From assembly GCF_000981585.1 (NCBI RefSeq), contig NZ_LN831776.1, forward strand, positions 2,805,001 through 2,869,000: a stretch of DNA of 64,000 bases, written 5' to 3'. A model generated the notes under the pieces. The model was not told where the DNA came from, searched no databases, and saw only the letters and a list, made by a program, of their open reading frames with translations. Origin of the DNA: Paenibacillus riograndensis SBR5. GTDB taxonomy: Bacteria; Bacillota; Bacilli; Paenibacillales; Paenibacillaceae. The translations under genes and the position numbers were made by a program. This document shows, piece by piece, positions 1 to 8,881 of the stretch; position 1 is the stretch's first letter; each line of letters opens with the position of its first letter.

Positions 1-396
1 TCCCAAGAACGTGTCATTACGCTGTATAAATCGTCCATGGAGGAGCTGCGGCAATGCGCGGGTGTGCTGCTTCCCGGCCGCTCCTTCAGTCTGCAGGAGG
101 TCACGGATATTCATCTTGCGCATGAGCTGTTCCATGATCTGGAATTCACGGAGCTTGGCTATACCAATAAGCGGCTTGACGATATCAGCAGCCTGTCACT
201 GGGGCCGCTGCGCATCCGGGCCAGTGTGGCAAAGACCTCCGAGATCGCCGCGCATGCGTTCAGCTGCCATCTGCTGGGTCTGCCCTGCCTGCCCAACCTG
301 CTCGATTTTGCCTATATGATTCACAGCGGCACTCTGACTGCTGCCGAATTCTGGCAGGAGATGGAGCGCTGCTCCGAAGCGCTTGAGAACGGCTGA
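1..396 (+). CDS. 3' part of unknown protein with an HExxH-like motif
   Basis: The reading frame is open from the first base of the window, so the start lies upstream; 131 codons are visible. I do not recognise the family with certainty. The visible part contains HELFH, an HExxH zinc-peptidase-like signature, followed about 45 residues later by a helix with Glu and His (SEIAAHAFSCHLLG). That spacing recalls ImmA/IrrE-type metallopeptidase-like domains (HExxH then a Glu helix), but this is inference from two short motifs. There is no membrane segment in the visible part. A gap of about 100 bp separates it from the sensor kinase, so co-transcription is possible but not shown. Confidence 0.6.
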   Translation, partial: SQERVITLYKSSMEELRQCAGVLLPGRSFSLQEVTDIHLAHELFHDLEFTELGYTNKRLDDISSLSLGPLRIRASVAKTSEIAAHAFSCHLLGLPCLPNLLDFAYMIHSGTLTAAEFWQEMERCSEALENG

Positions 397-497
397 TCCG
401 CCATTCTGCTTGCGGCGGGGTGAATGGTTCTGCCTTCGAACTTAAATTATGGTATGTTGGAGTGTGTATCCGTAGAGTTTGGGGAGGCAGCTGTCGC

Positions 498-2297
498 ATG
501 CCATTCAGGAAAATGTCAAAAAAATCAATCTATGTGCCGCTGCGCACCAAGTTTATCGTGCTGTTCTGTCTGCTGATTACCGTTCCGTTTCTGGTCATTG
601 GCGCCATCAGCTATAAGAAGTATACCGCAGGAGTGGAACGCAGCACTGTGGAGCTTTCCTATCAGGTCGTCAATCAAATCAATATCAATTTGGAGCATTA
701 CATCAAGGAGCTGGACCGGCTTACGTTAATGCCGTTGTACGATGAGGACGTGATGCATATTCTTCAAAGCCACAGCGGCTCCGGTTCAGCAAGCACTTAT
801 CTGACCACGGACGAGACGCTGAAGATGAATCTGTTCATTTCCTCCCTCGCCTTCGACAGAGGTGAAATCGAGAGCATCCTGGTTTTTACCAATGACGGGG
901 GCATCTTCAGCAATCTGGACCAGAGCGTAAGAAAACGGTGGGACCGCAGCATGGCGGAATGGATGGGGAGCGTGAAGCAGGAGGATGGGGGCCTTGCGAT
1001 CATTCCGCCGCACAATGCCGCTTATTACACAGAACCGAAACAGGGGATTATCTCCGTTGCCCGGGTCATCCGCGAGCCCTATACCAACAAAATGCTGGGA
1101 ATTGTCAAAGTCGATCTGACGCCGCAGGGCTTTGGCTCCATTTTGTCTACGGTCCGTTTAGGCGGCAGCGGCCTGCTTCAAATTACAGGCAAGGACCAGG
1201 TGATGCTGTATTCGGCTGCCGCAGGACTTCCCGATTCAAGCGAATCCTACATTACGGCTTCCGCCCAATCTGCGTATACGGGGCTGAAGGTAACCTCGCT
1301 GATTCCGCGCACGCAGCTGCGGGAGGACGCCCGCGAATTGACCAATTCGACGCTGATCGTGTCCATCATTGCCCTGATGGCGGCCTATGCCGCAGCTATC
1401 CTGCTGTCGAACCGGCTGATTAAGCCGATCGCCCATCTGCAGTCGAAGATGAGGCAGGTGAAGCGAGGACTGTTCCGTGAGCGGGCAACCGTCACCACGA
1501 ATGATGAAATCGGGCAGTTGACCGAGGGGTTCAATACGATGATTGGCGAGATCGACCGGCTGGTCAAAGAGGTATATGAGACCAGGCTGAAGGAGCGGGA
1601 GGCTGAGCTGCTTGCGCTGCAGAGCCAGATTCATCCCCACTTCCTGTACAATACGCTGGAGATGGTGAACATGCTGGCACTCCAGGGCAGCACCCGGGAG
1701 CTGTCCGGTGTGGTGACCAGTCTGGGGAAGCTGCTGCGTTATACGGTAGGCCGCCAGGACCCGATGGTATATGTGCTGGACGAGGTGAAATTTGTGGAGG
1801 CGTATCTAAAAATACAGGGCATGCGCCTTGGAGACAAGCTGCAGGCTGTCATTCATATGGATTCATCCTTCGATTACTGTCTGGTGCCGAAGCTGATTCT
1901 GCAGCCGCTGATCGAAAATGTTATCGAACACGCCATGGGACCGGACACGGTGCATCTTGCCTTGACGGCTGCCGTTCAGGAGGATGACCTGATCCTGTCG
2001 GTCAAGGATGATGGAATTGGCATATCCGGCGAGCGGATGAAAGAGCTGGAAGAACAGCTGTACAGGGATAAAAGCCGGTCTGTTCCCGAATCCGAGCCGG
2101 GAGGCTTCGGACGGATCAGGAAGGGCTTTGCGCTGCGCAATGTCCATCAGCGGCTGCGGCTGCTCTACGGTGAGCCATACGGCCTGTATATCGACAATAC
2201 AGCGGAGCGCGGTGTGACCATTTCACTGCGGCTGCCGATGCATTGGGAAGCATTGAACAATGCCGAACCCGCCGGGGAGAGGCAGGAGGGGGCATGA
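498..2297 (+). CDS. Sensor histidine kinase, YesM-type (HAMP, His_kinase, HATPase_c)
   Basis: A 599-residue membrane kinase that senses an extracellular signal, usually a sugar or oligosaccharide in this family. Order of parts: a membrane segment at about residues 20-42, an extracellular sensor of about 240 residues, a second membrane segment near 295-315, HAMP, then the IHPHFLYN box with the phospho-acceptor His near 379, and an ATPase domain with an N box (LIENVIEHA) and DDGIGIS. I chose the ATG at 498 because GGGAGG sits 10 bases upstream; a GTG at 420 is in frame but would add 26 unlikely residues. The stop overlaps the start of the next gene (ATGA). The usual AraC-type response regulator partner is not adjacent on either side, which is odd. 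Confidence 0.93.
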   Translation: MPFRKMSKKSIYVPLRTKFIVLFCLLITVPFLVIGAISYKKYTAGVERSTVELSYQVVNQININLEHYIKELDRLTLMPLYDEDVMHILQSHSGSGSASTYLTTDETLKMNLFISSLAFDRGEIESILVFTNDGGIFSNLDQSVRKRWDRSMAEWMGSVKQEDGGLAIIPPHNAAYYTEPKQGIISVARVIREPYTNKMLGIVKVDLTPQGFGSILSTVRLGGSGLLQITGKDQVMLYSAAAGLPDSSESYITASAQSAYTGLKVTSLIPRTQLREDARELTNSTLIVSIIALMAAYAAAILLSNRLIKPIAHLQSKMRQVKRGLFRERATVTTNDEIGQLTEGFNTMIGEIDRLVKEVYETRLKEREAELLALQSQIHPHFLYNTLEMVNMLALQGSTRELSGVVTSLGKLLRYTVGRQDPMVYVLDEVKFVEAYLKIQGMRLGDKLQAVIHMDSSFDYCLVPKLILQPLIENVIEHAMGPDTVHLALTAAVQEDDLILSVKDDGIGISGERMKELEEQLYRDKSRSVPESEPGGFGRIRKGFALRNVHQRLRLLYGEPYGLYIDNTAERGVTISLRLPMHWEALNNAEPAGERQEGA

Positions 2298-3613
2298 AAA
2301 TGCGGACATGGCTGCTGGGCCTTATCTTTGCGGTCTTGCTGGCCGGAGGCTGCTCTACAGGTGCAGGAAACGGAACACATGGCCCGGAAGCTGGAGCCGG
2401 GGGGCGTTCAGATGGAGCCGCTGCTGCGCAGGAGCCTGTCAAGCTGAAATTCAGCATCTGGGGCAACGATGCGCAGAAAGCGATGTATGAGAGCCTTATC
2501 GGTAAATTTGAACAGCTTCATCCCGGGACTGAGGTGGAGATCATGACGATCCCTTTTGCCGATTACCAGCAGAAGCTGTCGATCATGCTGGCCTCCAGGA
2601 CTGCGCCCGATGCCGGCTGGCTGGCGGAGCGGATGATCCCGCAGCTGCTTGAATCCGGGCAGCTGGTGGATATTGCAGCCGAAGTGAAGGACGACCCCGG
2701 ATACAATTATCCGGATATTTATCCGTCCACGCTCGACATTTTCAACCGGGGCGGCTCTCTGTACGGGATACCGTTCTCCACGCCGCCTGTTCTAATCTAT
2801 TACAACAAAGACCTGTTCCGCTCGAAAGGCCTGAAGACACCAACGGAGCTATATAAGGAAGGCCATTGGAATTACGATGAATTTCTCAAAGCCGCCCGCA
2901 GCATCACTAATCCGCAGCAAGGCATCTACGGAGTGAAGCTGGTCCGCGACTGGAACAACTGGTCGGATGCGCTGCTTCCGCTGTTCTGGTCGCATGGTGC
3001 AGAGCTGTTTGACAGCGATGGTTCGGCCTTTGCGCTGAATTCGCCGGAGGGGAGGGAAGCGCTGCAGCTGTACAGCGATCTGATGTTCAAGGACAAGGTG
3101 CATCCGCTGCCGGGAGACGAGCTGTCCTTCGACAGCGGCCAAATCGGCATGTACACGGACCGCTACAGCTATACCTCTAAGGCCCGCGCGGTCACTGACT
3201 TTGAATGGGACATCGCGCCCATGCCCGCAGGTATTAAAGGGACGGGTACCTCACTTGGCTATGCGGGAGTTTCCGTATTCGAAACCAGGCATCCGGCAGA
3301 AGCTGCGGAGTTCCTGAAATTCATCACCAGCGCCGAATCCATGAGCGTAACCGCCCAGTATTTCGTTCCTTCGCGGAAATCTGTGCTTGAATCCGATGTT
3401 TTCCTGAGAGCGGCTGCCAAACCTTCGCCCGAAAGCATCCAGCTGGCCGTCCTCGACCAAATGGCCGATGCCCGGATCGCACCGGGACATAAAAACTGGC
3501 AGCAGATCGATACGAAGATCCAAATGTTGCTGGACGAACTATACACGCAAAGCGCTACCGCGAATGAGGTTCTCGGCAAAATGGAGGTTGAGGTTAACCG
3601 GCTGATGAAATAA
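2294..3613 (+). CDS. Sugar ABC transporter substrate-binding lipoprotein
   Basis: A 439-residue extracytoplasmic binding protein of the SBP_bac_1 (MalE-like) type. The N-terminus is a lipoprotein signal ending in LAGGCS, so it should be anchored through the Cys. The body starts with the typical KLKFSIWGND strand and has LIGKFEQLHPG and PVLIYYNKDLF, common in sugar-binding proteins. The ATG overlaps the kinase stop, so translation is probably coupled, and no permease genes follow before a strong terminator. A binding protein coupled to a kinase suggests it serves as a ligand-presenting partner of the sensor rather than, or as well as, a transporter subunit; that role is inference. Confidence 0.9.
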   Translation: MKMRTWLLGLIFAVLLAGGCSTGAGNGTHGPEAGAGGRSDGAAAAQEPVKLKFSIWGNDAQKAMYESLIGKFEQLHPGTEVEIMTIPFADYQQKLSIMLASRTAPDAGWLAERMIPQLLESGQLVDIAAEVKDDPGYNYPDIYPSTLDIFNRGGSLYGIPFSTPPVLIYYNKDLFRSKGLKTPTELYKEGHWNYDEFLKAARSITNPQQGIYGVKLVRDWNNWSDALLPLFWSHGAELFDSDGSAFALNSPEGREALQLYSDLMFKDKVHPLPGDELSFDSGQIGMYTDRYSYTSKARAVTDFEWDIAPMPAGIKGTGTSLGYAGVSVFETRHPAEAAEFLKFITSAESMSVTAQYFVPSRKSVLESDVFLRAAAKPSPESIQLAVLDQMADARIAPGHKNWQQIDTKIQMLLDELYTQSATANEVLGKMEVEVNRLMK

Positions 3614-3697
3614 AGCGTGTGGAAAGGAGCAGACGGAGCAAGGGGTTCTGTCCGGTAAAACCGCTCAATAAGCCGATATATATTAAGCTCCGGCATA

Positions 3698-3750
3698 AAC
3701 TAAACTGCCCCGCCTGTTTCACACAGGAAGGGGCAGTTTAGTTTTTTTTA
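3698..3750 (+). terminator. Rho-independent terminator after the kinase/binding-protein pair
   Basis: A long stem (arms AACTAAACTGCCCC and GGGGCAGTTTAGTT, extended by CCTGT/ACAGG) with a short loop, followed by a run of eight T. It closes the 498-3613 operon. Confidence 0.93.
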
Positions 3751-3769
3751 AAAGATAAGAATTTACATG

Positions 3770-4140
3770 TCTTAGGGGAAGCGGCTTACCCCTTATTTCA
3801 TTGTATAGGAAATTATACAGTGTAAAAAAATTTGGATATCCTGGAAGCCTCATAGGATATAAGCGATGCAGGAGGATTGGGCTCCATCCGCGGACTGAAG
3901 CGGACCGAGGAGCCCTTATTTTGCCAAAAATCTTACTTTATCAGCAGTTACGGACTCAGGGGCCGTTATATCGTTCGAATGAGCCTCGAATACAGGGGAA
4001 AGGGATAAATAAGGGCATCTCTGTCCGTAGTCCTGCAGAATAGATGAATCTTCTATTATTAACGGCTTTCCTGTCCGTAACGGCTGCGGAGAGATCGTGA
4101 AGGAATACAATGATCCGTCTTCAGCATGCCCCCGTTGATT
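3770..4140. repeat. Intergenic repeat A, copy 1 (two direct plus two inverted cores, 50-bp period)
   Basis: Non-coding repeat that recurs at 12680 (split by an intron), 56240 and 62235. It starts with a small hairpin (TGTATA/TATACA near 3800). It then carries two direct cores, roughly CGGACnGAGGAGCCCTTAT at 3901 and 3951, exactly 50 bp apart, and two inverted cores ending in CTGTCCG at 4021 and 4071, again 50 bp apart. The whole is a dyad centred near 3989. No convincing coding frame crosses it. Function unknown. Confidence 0.85.
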
Positions 4141-4304
4141 TTGGAGTGGTGGGGATCCCTGGGCCGTAAGCCGAAGGCCAGCTTGCCAGGAACAACGGCA
4201 GAGGAAATCCGTTGTTGGAGCGGCGAGGGCCGAGTTCTGAGGGGGTAGCCGGTCTAAATATCCTAATTCCAGCCAGTACTTGCTTACAGGTGTCTTCGTC
4301 AGGC
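4141..4304. repeat. Single hairpin unit linking repeats A and B
   Basis: A linker between repeats A and B. It holds one palindromic unit (AACGGCAGAGGAAATCCGTT near 4192) of the type present three times at 15205-15360 and twice at 37535-37610. No gene is seen. Confidence 0.6.
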
Positions 4305-4592
4305 GGCGCTAGTTGGAAAAAGGGAACTTATTTTTCCGGAAATTAAGAAATCCTGAGCTTTAAGTGGAAAAAGTAAACTTAATTGGGCTATTTTTCTTGT
4401 CCAATGGCTAAATGAGCTGAATTAGTGTCCCTTTTTCCACTTCATCTGCTCGAGGATAGGGTACTCCGGCAAATTAGTGTCCCTTTTTCCACTTAAAGAG
4501 TTGCCGTAGGGTTCATGGGGAATCGTTCTCCAGGTAACGCTAGAACCAAGACGGCTGCACTGTCCCGTGGAGGAGGGTACAGCCGTTTTTGT
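4305..4592. repeat. Intergenic repeat B, copy 1, ending in a terminator-like hairpin
   Basis: Two direct cores (AGTTGGAAAAAGGGAACTTA at 4311 and a variant at 4362, 51 bp apart) are followed by two inverted cores (TAGTGTCCCTTTTTCCACTT) beginning 4423 and 4475, 52 bp apart. The 3' end is a hairpin, ACGGCTG (4551) with CAGCCGT (4580) and a T run. A copy of about 90% identity by eye lies at 15437-15727 and a diverged one at 62905-63110. Confidence 0.85.
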
Positions 4593-4912
4593 CCTCATAT
4601 AAATGGAAATTATTTGTGTAATCTGAACTCAAAAGGGCCAATAAAGAGGTTGTACTTAAGCTCTACTTTGTTCTTGGCTCATAAACTTTAAATCAGTTCA
4701 AATAAAATCTTGATTCGAATGAGGGGGCTATTTATTTCCGCCTTCAAATTCCCTATGATTACATTAAAAGGGTATTTAGTATTTATGTTCAAATTACATG
4801 GAAATTCAAGCGTAGTATCAGGGCTTGTGAGGTAGGTAAAATAAACTCGGTGAAAGGTGATGAATATCAAACGAGTATTAATTAAAAGAGTAGCAAAAAA
4901 GGGGGGCGAAAG
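4593..4912. other. AT-rich intergenic stretch with no recognisable gene
   Basis: About 320 bp, markedly more AT-rich than the neighbouring operons. Short frames exist, but none has a ribosome-binding site or a recognisable product. It may carry the promoter for the small membrane genes that follow; I could not pick one with confidence. Confidence 0.5.
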
Positions 4913-5356
4913 ATGAAATCGATAAAGACAGTACTACAAGCCATTCTTTATGTACTACTGGCTGTTGGACTGCATCTGATCTTAATCTATTTCTTAAAGA
5001 TAAGAATAGAGGGGTGGGGAACAGAGTTATTAAAATACTCATTTAAGGTATACTTTGTACCGCTATTATTATGTTTTATTAATTCTTTTTTATGCATAAG
5101 GACTAAGAGGTTAAAATACCATGTCAACTGGTTTTTGGTAACTATGATCCCAAGCTTTTTACTCATTTTATTTTTCAAAGCAATACAAGGTGTTGGAGAT
5201 AGTGAGTATGGGGTTGTTGTTTCTATTGAATTTTTTCCAAAATATCAAGTGGAAATGCTCTTTCTGCTTCCCTGGAGTATTTCTATTATCCAATTTATTT
5301 TGACTTTATATTATCTAATCAAAATAAGAAAAGAAGTTAATCGTTTGAAAGTATAG
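4913..5356 (+). CDS. Small integral membrane protein, unknown family
   Basis: A 147-residue hydrophobic protein with about four membrane segments and a basic C-terminus. The ATG is preceded by GGGGGGCG seven bases upstream. I do not recognise the family. Codon use is AT-rich, unlike the metabolic genes around it, and it lies in a low-GC island between composite repeats, both of which suggest recent acquisition. Residues around RIEGW near position 35 recur in the truncated reading frame at 5608, so the island once held at least two related genes. Confidence 0.65.
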   Translation: MKSIKTVLQAILYVLLAVGLHLILIYFLKIRIEGWGTELLKYSFKVYFVPLLLCFINSFLCIRTKRLKYHVNWFLVTMIPSFLLILFFKAIQGVGDSEYGVVVSIEFFPKYQVEMLFLLPWSISIIQFILTLYYLIKIRKEVNRLKV

Positions 5357-5542
5357 ATGGGATTTGTACTGAAAAGAATTTTATCAATCAGTATAATTAT
5401 TACCATTTCGTTTTTCTATTTAGTTCAACTGGAAGTTTTCACAATTATACATATGTTAGTTCAGATCAGGAAACAGTATACAGCAATAATCTATCAGACA
5501 GCTTCTTTTTATTGTGATCAGTTAATAGATATCATTTCATAA
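5357..5542 (+). CDS. Short hydrophobic peptide following the membrane gene
   Basis: A 61-codon frame whose ATG follows directly on the stop of the upstream gene (TAGATG), so it could be translated by reinitiation. The N-terminal half is one strong membrane segment (ISIIITISFFYL). There is no independent ribosome-binding site and no family recognised. It may be a real small protein or the decayed remainder of a longer gene. Confidence 0.35.
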   Translation: MGFVLKRILSISIIITISFFYLVQLEVFTIIHMLVQIRKQYTAIIYQTASFYCDQLIDIIS

Positions 5543-5607
5543 AAAAAGAGTAGAGAGGTGGGACATGTGGATTTTAAGCGGAGAATATTTTTTGAAAGGT
5601 GGAGTAT

Positions 5608-5733
5608 ATGCAAAAATTCATAACCCATATCCCCAGAGCCTTATTTCATACTTTAATTATTGTTTTGGTGCATCTACTAACAATTTACATTCTTGATCTC
5701 CGTATTGAAGGTTGGAATTATAACATATTATAA
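5608..5733 (+). pseudogene. Truncated paralogue of the 4913 membrane protein
   Basis: A 41-residue frame starting ATG behind a GGTGGAG ribosome-binding site and stopping after LRIEGWNYNIL. The first 40 residues parallel the start of the 4913 protein: a basic start, one membrane segment, then IRIEGW or LRIEGW. The remainder of the gene is missing; the following sequence is AT-rich and non-coding. I read it as a gene fragment left by deletion. Confidence 0.55.
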
Positions 5734-5854
5734 TTCAACTATTTCTTATGTTTGTTTGGAAAGTAGAACGTAGAAATGATCAAGATAAGTACTAAATGAT
5801 TAAAGAAATAAAACCTAATTTAGAAGGAGTTGCGCCGCGCAAAACTATCGACGC

Positions 5855-5892
5855 AACAACCGCCCCTCTATATGTAGAGGGGCGGTTGTTTA
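5855..5892. terminator. Bidirectional hairpin terminator
   Basis: Perfect 15-bp arms at 5856-5870 and 5875-5889 (core CCGCCCCTCTA/TAGAGGGGCGG) with a 4-base loop. It lies between the convergent island genes and the minus-strand YheC/YheD gene. Confidence 0.85.
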
Positions 5893-5909
5893 TTTCGAGT
5901 ACCAACTCT

Positions 5910-6983
5910 TCAGTCCCCAACCACCTTCGCCGGACTCGGCGCATTTTTGTTCTTATACACCCACATCGCATACTCCAGCGGGCGAGTTAACGCTTTGCGG
6001 TAGGTGCTGCTGTCGCCGGAGCGGGAGAAGACCTCGCGGGCGGGCTTGGGGTTGACCTCCAGCACGTAGATCTGGCCCTCGCGGTTAATGGCGAGGTCCA
6101 GGGCCAGCTCGCAGAGGGTACCGAAGCTTTCCTCCAGGTAGGCTGCGGCGTCGAGGCCCAGCTTCTCGGCGGTCTTCATCGCTTTCTCGGCCTTTTCCTG
6201 GCTGCCGAGCCATTGCTTCAGCAGAATCTCTGCGCGGATGGCGTGGCCGCCGCCGTGGAGATTGGAGGTGACGCTGCGGGCAGCGCCCACGCGGCCGGCC
6301 ATGCCGGTCAGCTCCCACACGCCCTGGCCGTTCTTTTGCACCAGCATGCGGTAGTCGTGGTAGCGTCCGCTGGACAGGCGCAGCGGGATGCCCTGCTGCA
6401 CGAGGAACCGCCCGCCGAGGCACCACTGGTGCACAATGGACTCCAGGCGGGTGAGCGGGACCTTGCGGGGAGCGATGATCTGCCGGCTCAGGCGGCGTCC
6501 CTGGATATCGTAGAGGGACTTGCCTTCCTTCAGCCGCTCAATCCGCAGGATGCCGCGCCCGCCTGTTCCGCTGGCCGGCTTGATATAGACGACCGGGCTG
6601 GATTTCAGTATCCGGTGCAGATCGGCGGAAGACTGGTATAACAAGGTTTCCGGCATATGCTGCCGGAACCGGCTTTTTTGCAAGAAGGTCTGGTACACGG
6701 TCCATTTATTGCGCAGCGGCCGGTTCAGAAAGGTCAGATGGCCGTAGCGCGCGCGGAAGCGCAGCAGCTGCTCGAACCGCTTGCTGCGCTGAATCCGGCA
6801 GCGGTCATAAATCATATTCGGAAAAGAGCGCCATTTGCGCGACCATGTTCCGCTTTTAACGTCATACACAAGTGCATGAATCTGATCCTTGCTGACGTGC
6901 ACATCACCGGGTGTAAACACAATAACACGTTCATTATAGACATGTATGTAGGAACGGCTTAAACGGCTCTTTATTTTATTCAC
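5910..6983 (-). CDS. YheC/YheD family ATP-grasp protein (spore-coat associated type)
   Basis: A 357-residue member of the YheC/YheD family, known in Bacillus as endospore coat-associated proteins with an ATP-grasp fold; the substrate is not known. Family marks visible: PNMIYDRCRI (the NVIYNR-type segment), NKWTVYQTF, VVYIKPASGTGGRGI (phosphate-loop-like ATP-grasp strand), YRMLVQKNGQG, and a C-terminal metal/ATP region with ALDLAINREGQIYVLEVNPKP. It lacks the 100-residue N-terminal domain found on the two longest paralogues at 32867 and 35433. The start is a GTG with a weak ribosome-binding site; an in-frame stop lies just upstream. It stands alone, away from the other family members at 31-37 kb. 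Confidence 0.88.
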   Translation of the reverse strand: MNKIKSRLSRSYIHVYNERVIVFTPGDVHVSKDQIHALVYDVKSGTWSRKWRSFPNMIYDRCRIQRSKRFEQLLRFRARYGHLTFLNRPLRNKWTVYQTFLQKSRFRQHMPETLLYQSSADLHRILKSSPVVYIKPASGTGGRGILRIERLKEGKSLYDIQGRRLSRQIIAPRKVPLTRLESIVHQWCLGGRFLVQQGIPLRLSSGRYHDYRMLVQKNGQGVWELTGMAGRVGAARSVTSNLHGGGHAIRAEILLKQWLGSQEKAEKAMKTAEKLGLDAAAYLEESFGTLCELALDLAINREGQIYVLEVNPKPAREVFSRSGDSSTYRKALTRPLEYAMWVYKNKNAPSPAKVVGD

Positions 6984-7187
6984 ATGAAAATGCAGGCTCC
7001 AAAGTTAGTGTTTCAGCCGAGTGTAATCAATATGGTTATCAGGATGGATACAACGATTGATTATGGATATATACATAAATAAAGTTAAACACCGATAATT
7101 AGGTGTAAAGGGAATGATTACAATTGAATTGGATTGAATTCTGATTTTTTAGTCTTCTGAGAGCTGCATGAATATTCAATTTATATA

Positions 7188-7472
7188 GTGAAAAGGGTGT
7201 TTAAAATTAGAAAATACATGAAGGTTATTATTTCTATTTTCACAAGTCTTATTTCAGGATTCTTCAGTTTGTATGCATTCATAGGATACAGGCTAAATGT
7301 TGGGGGAGGGTATCTTTCAGGTAATGATGAAGCAAGGATGATCTACTTAGGGATATTAATAATAAGTTTAGTGTTATTCATTTCATCGTTAATTTGGTCG
7401 AAGTATTATCTTTACTGTGTTGTTTCGTTTTTATTTTCTTCGATTGTATGTATATTTTATATCTCAATGTAA
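7188..7472 (+). CDS. Small membrane protein, unknown
   Basis: A 94-codon AT-rich frame with three predicted membrane segments, in the same compositional island as the 4913 gene. The start is uncertain: the GTG at 7188 gives the full frame, and the ATG at 7218 would give 84 residues; neither has a good ribosome-binding site. No family recognised. Confidence 0.4.
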   Translation: MKRVFKIRKYMKVIISIFTSLISGFFSLYAFIGYRLNVGGGYLSGNDEARMIYLGILIISLVLFISSLIWSKYYLYCVVSFLFSSIVCIFYISM

Positions 7473-7753
7473 AACTGGGAATTAGAAGGTTGTTTTTTTG
7501 CTGATAAAAAATTCTCGTTTATAACGCTAAGATTACTGCCCACGCAAGATTTATTTTATTGCATAGTTTATTTTATCCCTGGCCTTTTACCCTTAGGAGC
7601 AGCTAAATCACAAGTTCGGACGACGGGGTTGGATACTTCAGCGTATCCCAAGCGGTATATAGGCCGATTACGGCAGCTATAAGCAGGAGCATCGCGGAAA
7701 TTAAGGCTGGTTTATCTAAATCTCTTGGGGAAACTGGAGGGGATCTCTTTGGT

Positions 7754-8767
7754 ATGAAAAAGCTGATTAAGCTTCCGGAAAGCAGAAAATTAACCATCGC
7801 ACAAGTGATTTCGAATTATCCAAACGCACAGCCGGTCCCTTCCATCAAAGGGGGGACTGAAAAAATTGTTTATGAGCTGACGGAAGAGCTGGTTAGACGA
7901 GGGCATAAGGTCTATTTATTTGCAGCTCTAGGGAGCAGGAGCAGGGCCAAGCTTATCACCTATCCTAAGGGGCTCCGCCACGAAAGCATAGCAAGATTTG
8001 TGCTGAAAAAATTACCTGAGCGGGTTGATATTATCCATGACCATACTTTCCGTTCCGCGCTCGGCGTAACTAATCCTAAGGTTCCAACGGTATGCACTGT
8101 GCATATTCCGGTCAAACGGCGGATTAAATACCCTGTATACGTAAGTAAACGCGCCCGCCGGCTGATGGGGAACAACAAAGGCTTCTGCGTATACAATGGG
8201 ATTAATACACGTGAATATGAATTCAGCACAGAGAAACATTTATATCTGTTGTATATAGGCAGGATTATCCGGAATAAGGGTGTTATGCAAGCTATACAAG
8301 TTGCCGAAAAAACTGGCAAACGGCTGATTATCGCGGGTCCCGTGAAAGCCTCCAGATTTTTTGAGAGAGAGGTCAAGCCGCGCATCCGGAACAATCCCAA
8401 TATCCAATATGTTGGACCTGTGGGCGGTAAAATGAAGCAGCAGCTACTCAAGCATGCGGAATGTGTGCTATTCCCGACATTATGGGAAGAACCATTCGGT
8501 CTGGTCCTGATTGAAAGTTTAGGTTGCGGTACTCCGGTGCTGGCGCTCAGAAATGGTGCGGTACCGGAAATATTATCCGGATTTCCTAACCTGATTTGTA
8601 ATAACATAAGTGAGATGGCAGTTAAGGTCCGGCAGAAGAGATATCCTTCGCCGCACTTATTGAGAGCGTATGTTCAGAAACACTTCACGAATAAGCAGAT
8701 GACTGACAGTTATTTAAGAATATACCATGAAGTTATTCAAAGAGAATCCGGCAGGAAGAAATTCTAA
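7754..8767 (+). CDS. Glycosyltransferase, GT4 family
   Basis: A 337-residue cytoplasmic GT-B fold enzyme that should transfer a sugar from a nucleotide-sugar donor. The N-terminal domain has KGGTEKIVYELTEELVRRG, the glycine-rich acceptor-side loop of GT4 enzymes, and DIIHDHT. The C-terminal domain has YIGRIIRNKG and EEPFGLVLIESLGCGTPVLA, the E-x7-E donor-binding motif. ATG follows GGAGGGG 11 bases upstream. It is about 40 residues shorter than many GT4 enzymes because the central part after VCTVHIP is compact. The acceptor is unknown. Confidence 0.9.
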   Translation: MKKLIKLPESRKLTIAQVISNYPNAQPVPSIKGGTEKIVYELTEELVRRGHKVYLFAALGSRSRAKLITYPKGLRHESIARFVLKKLPERVDIIHDHTFRSALGVTNPKVPTVCTVHIPVKRRIKYPVYVSKRARRLMGNNKGFCVYNGINTREYEFSTEKHLYLLYIGRIIRNKGVMQAIQVAEKTGKRLIIAGPVKASRFFEREVKPRIRNNPNIQYVGPVGGKMKQQLLKHAECVLFPTLWEEPFGLVLIESLGCGTPVLALRNGAVPEILSGFPNLICNNISEMAVKVRQKRYPSPHLLRAYVQKHFTNKQMTDSYLRIYHEVIQRESGRKKF

Positions 8768-8815
8768 GCTGCCAAAGGCTGCGCTGAACGGTCAGGAGTC
8801 TGGATTTTTGTGCAA

Positions 8816-8852
8816 AAAAGCGTGCCTCCCATGAGGAGCCACGCTTCTTTAT
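8816..8852. terminator. Bidirectional terminator between convergent genes
   Basis: Stem AAGCGTG/CACGCTT with an inner CCTCC/GAGG pairing, with A-rich and T-rich flanks. It sits between the ends of the glycosyltransferase and the minus-strand binding-protein gene. Confidence 0.75.
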
Positions 8853-8881
8853 TGCCGGTATGGTGATCGCGGTGGCAGGAC

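Noticed and set aside
420..497. GTG start for the sensor kinase at 420
   Set aside because: The extra 26 residues do not resemble a kinase N-terminus and the ATG at 498 has a proper ribosome-binding site.
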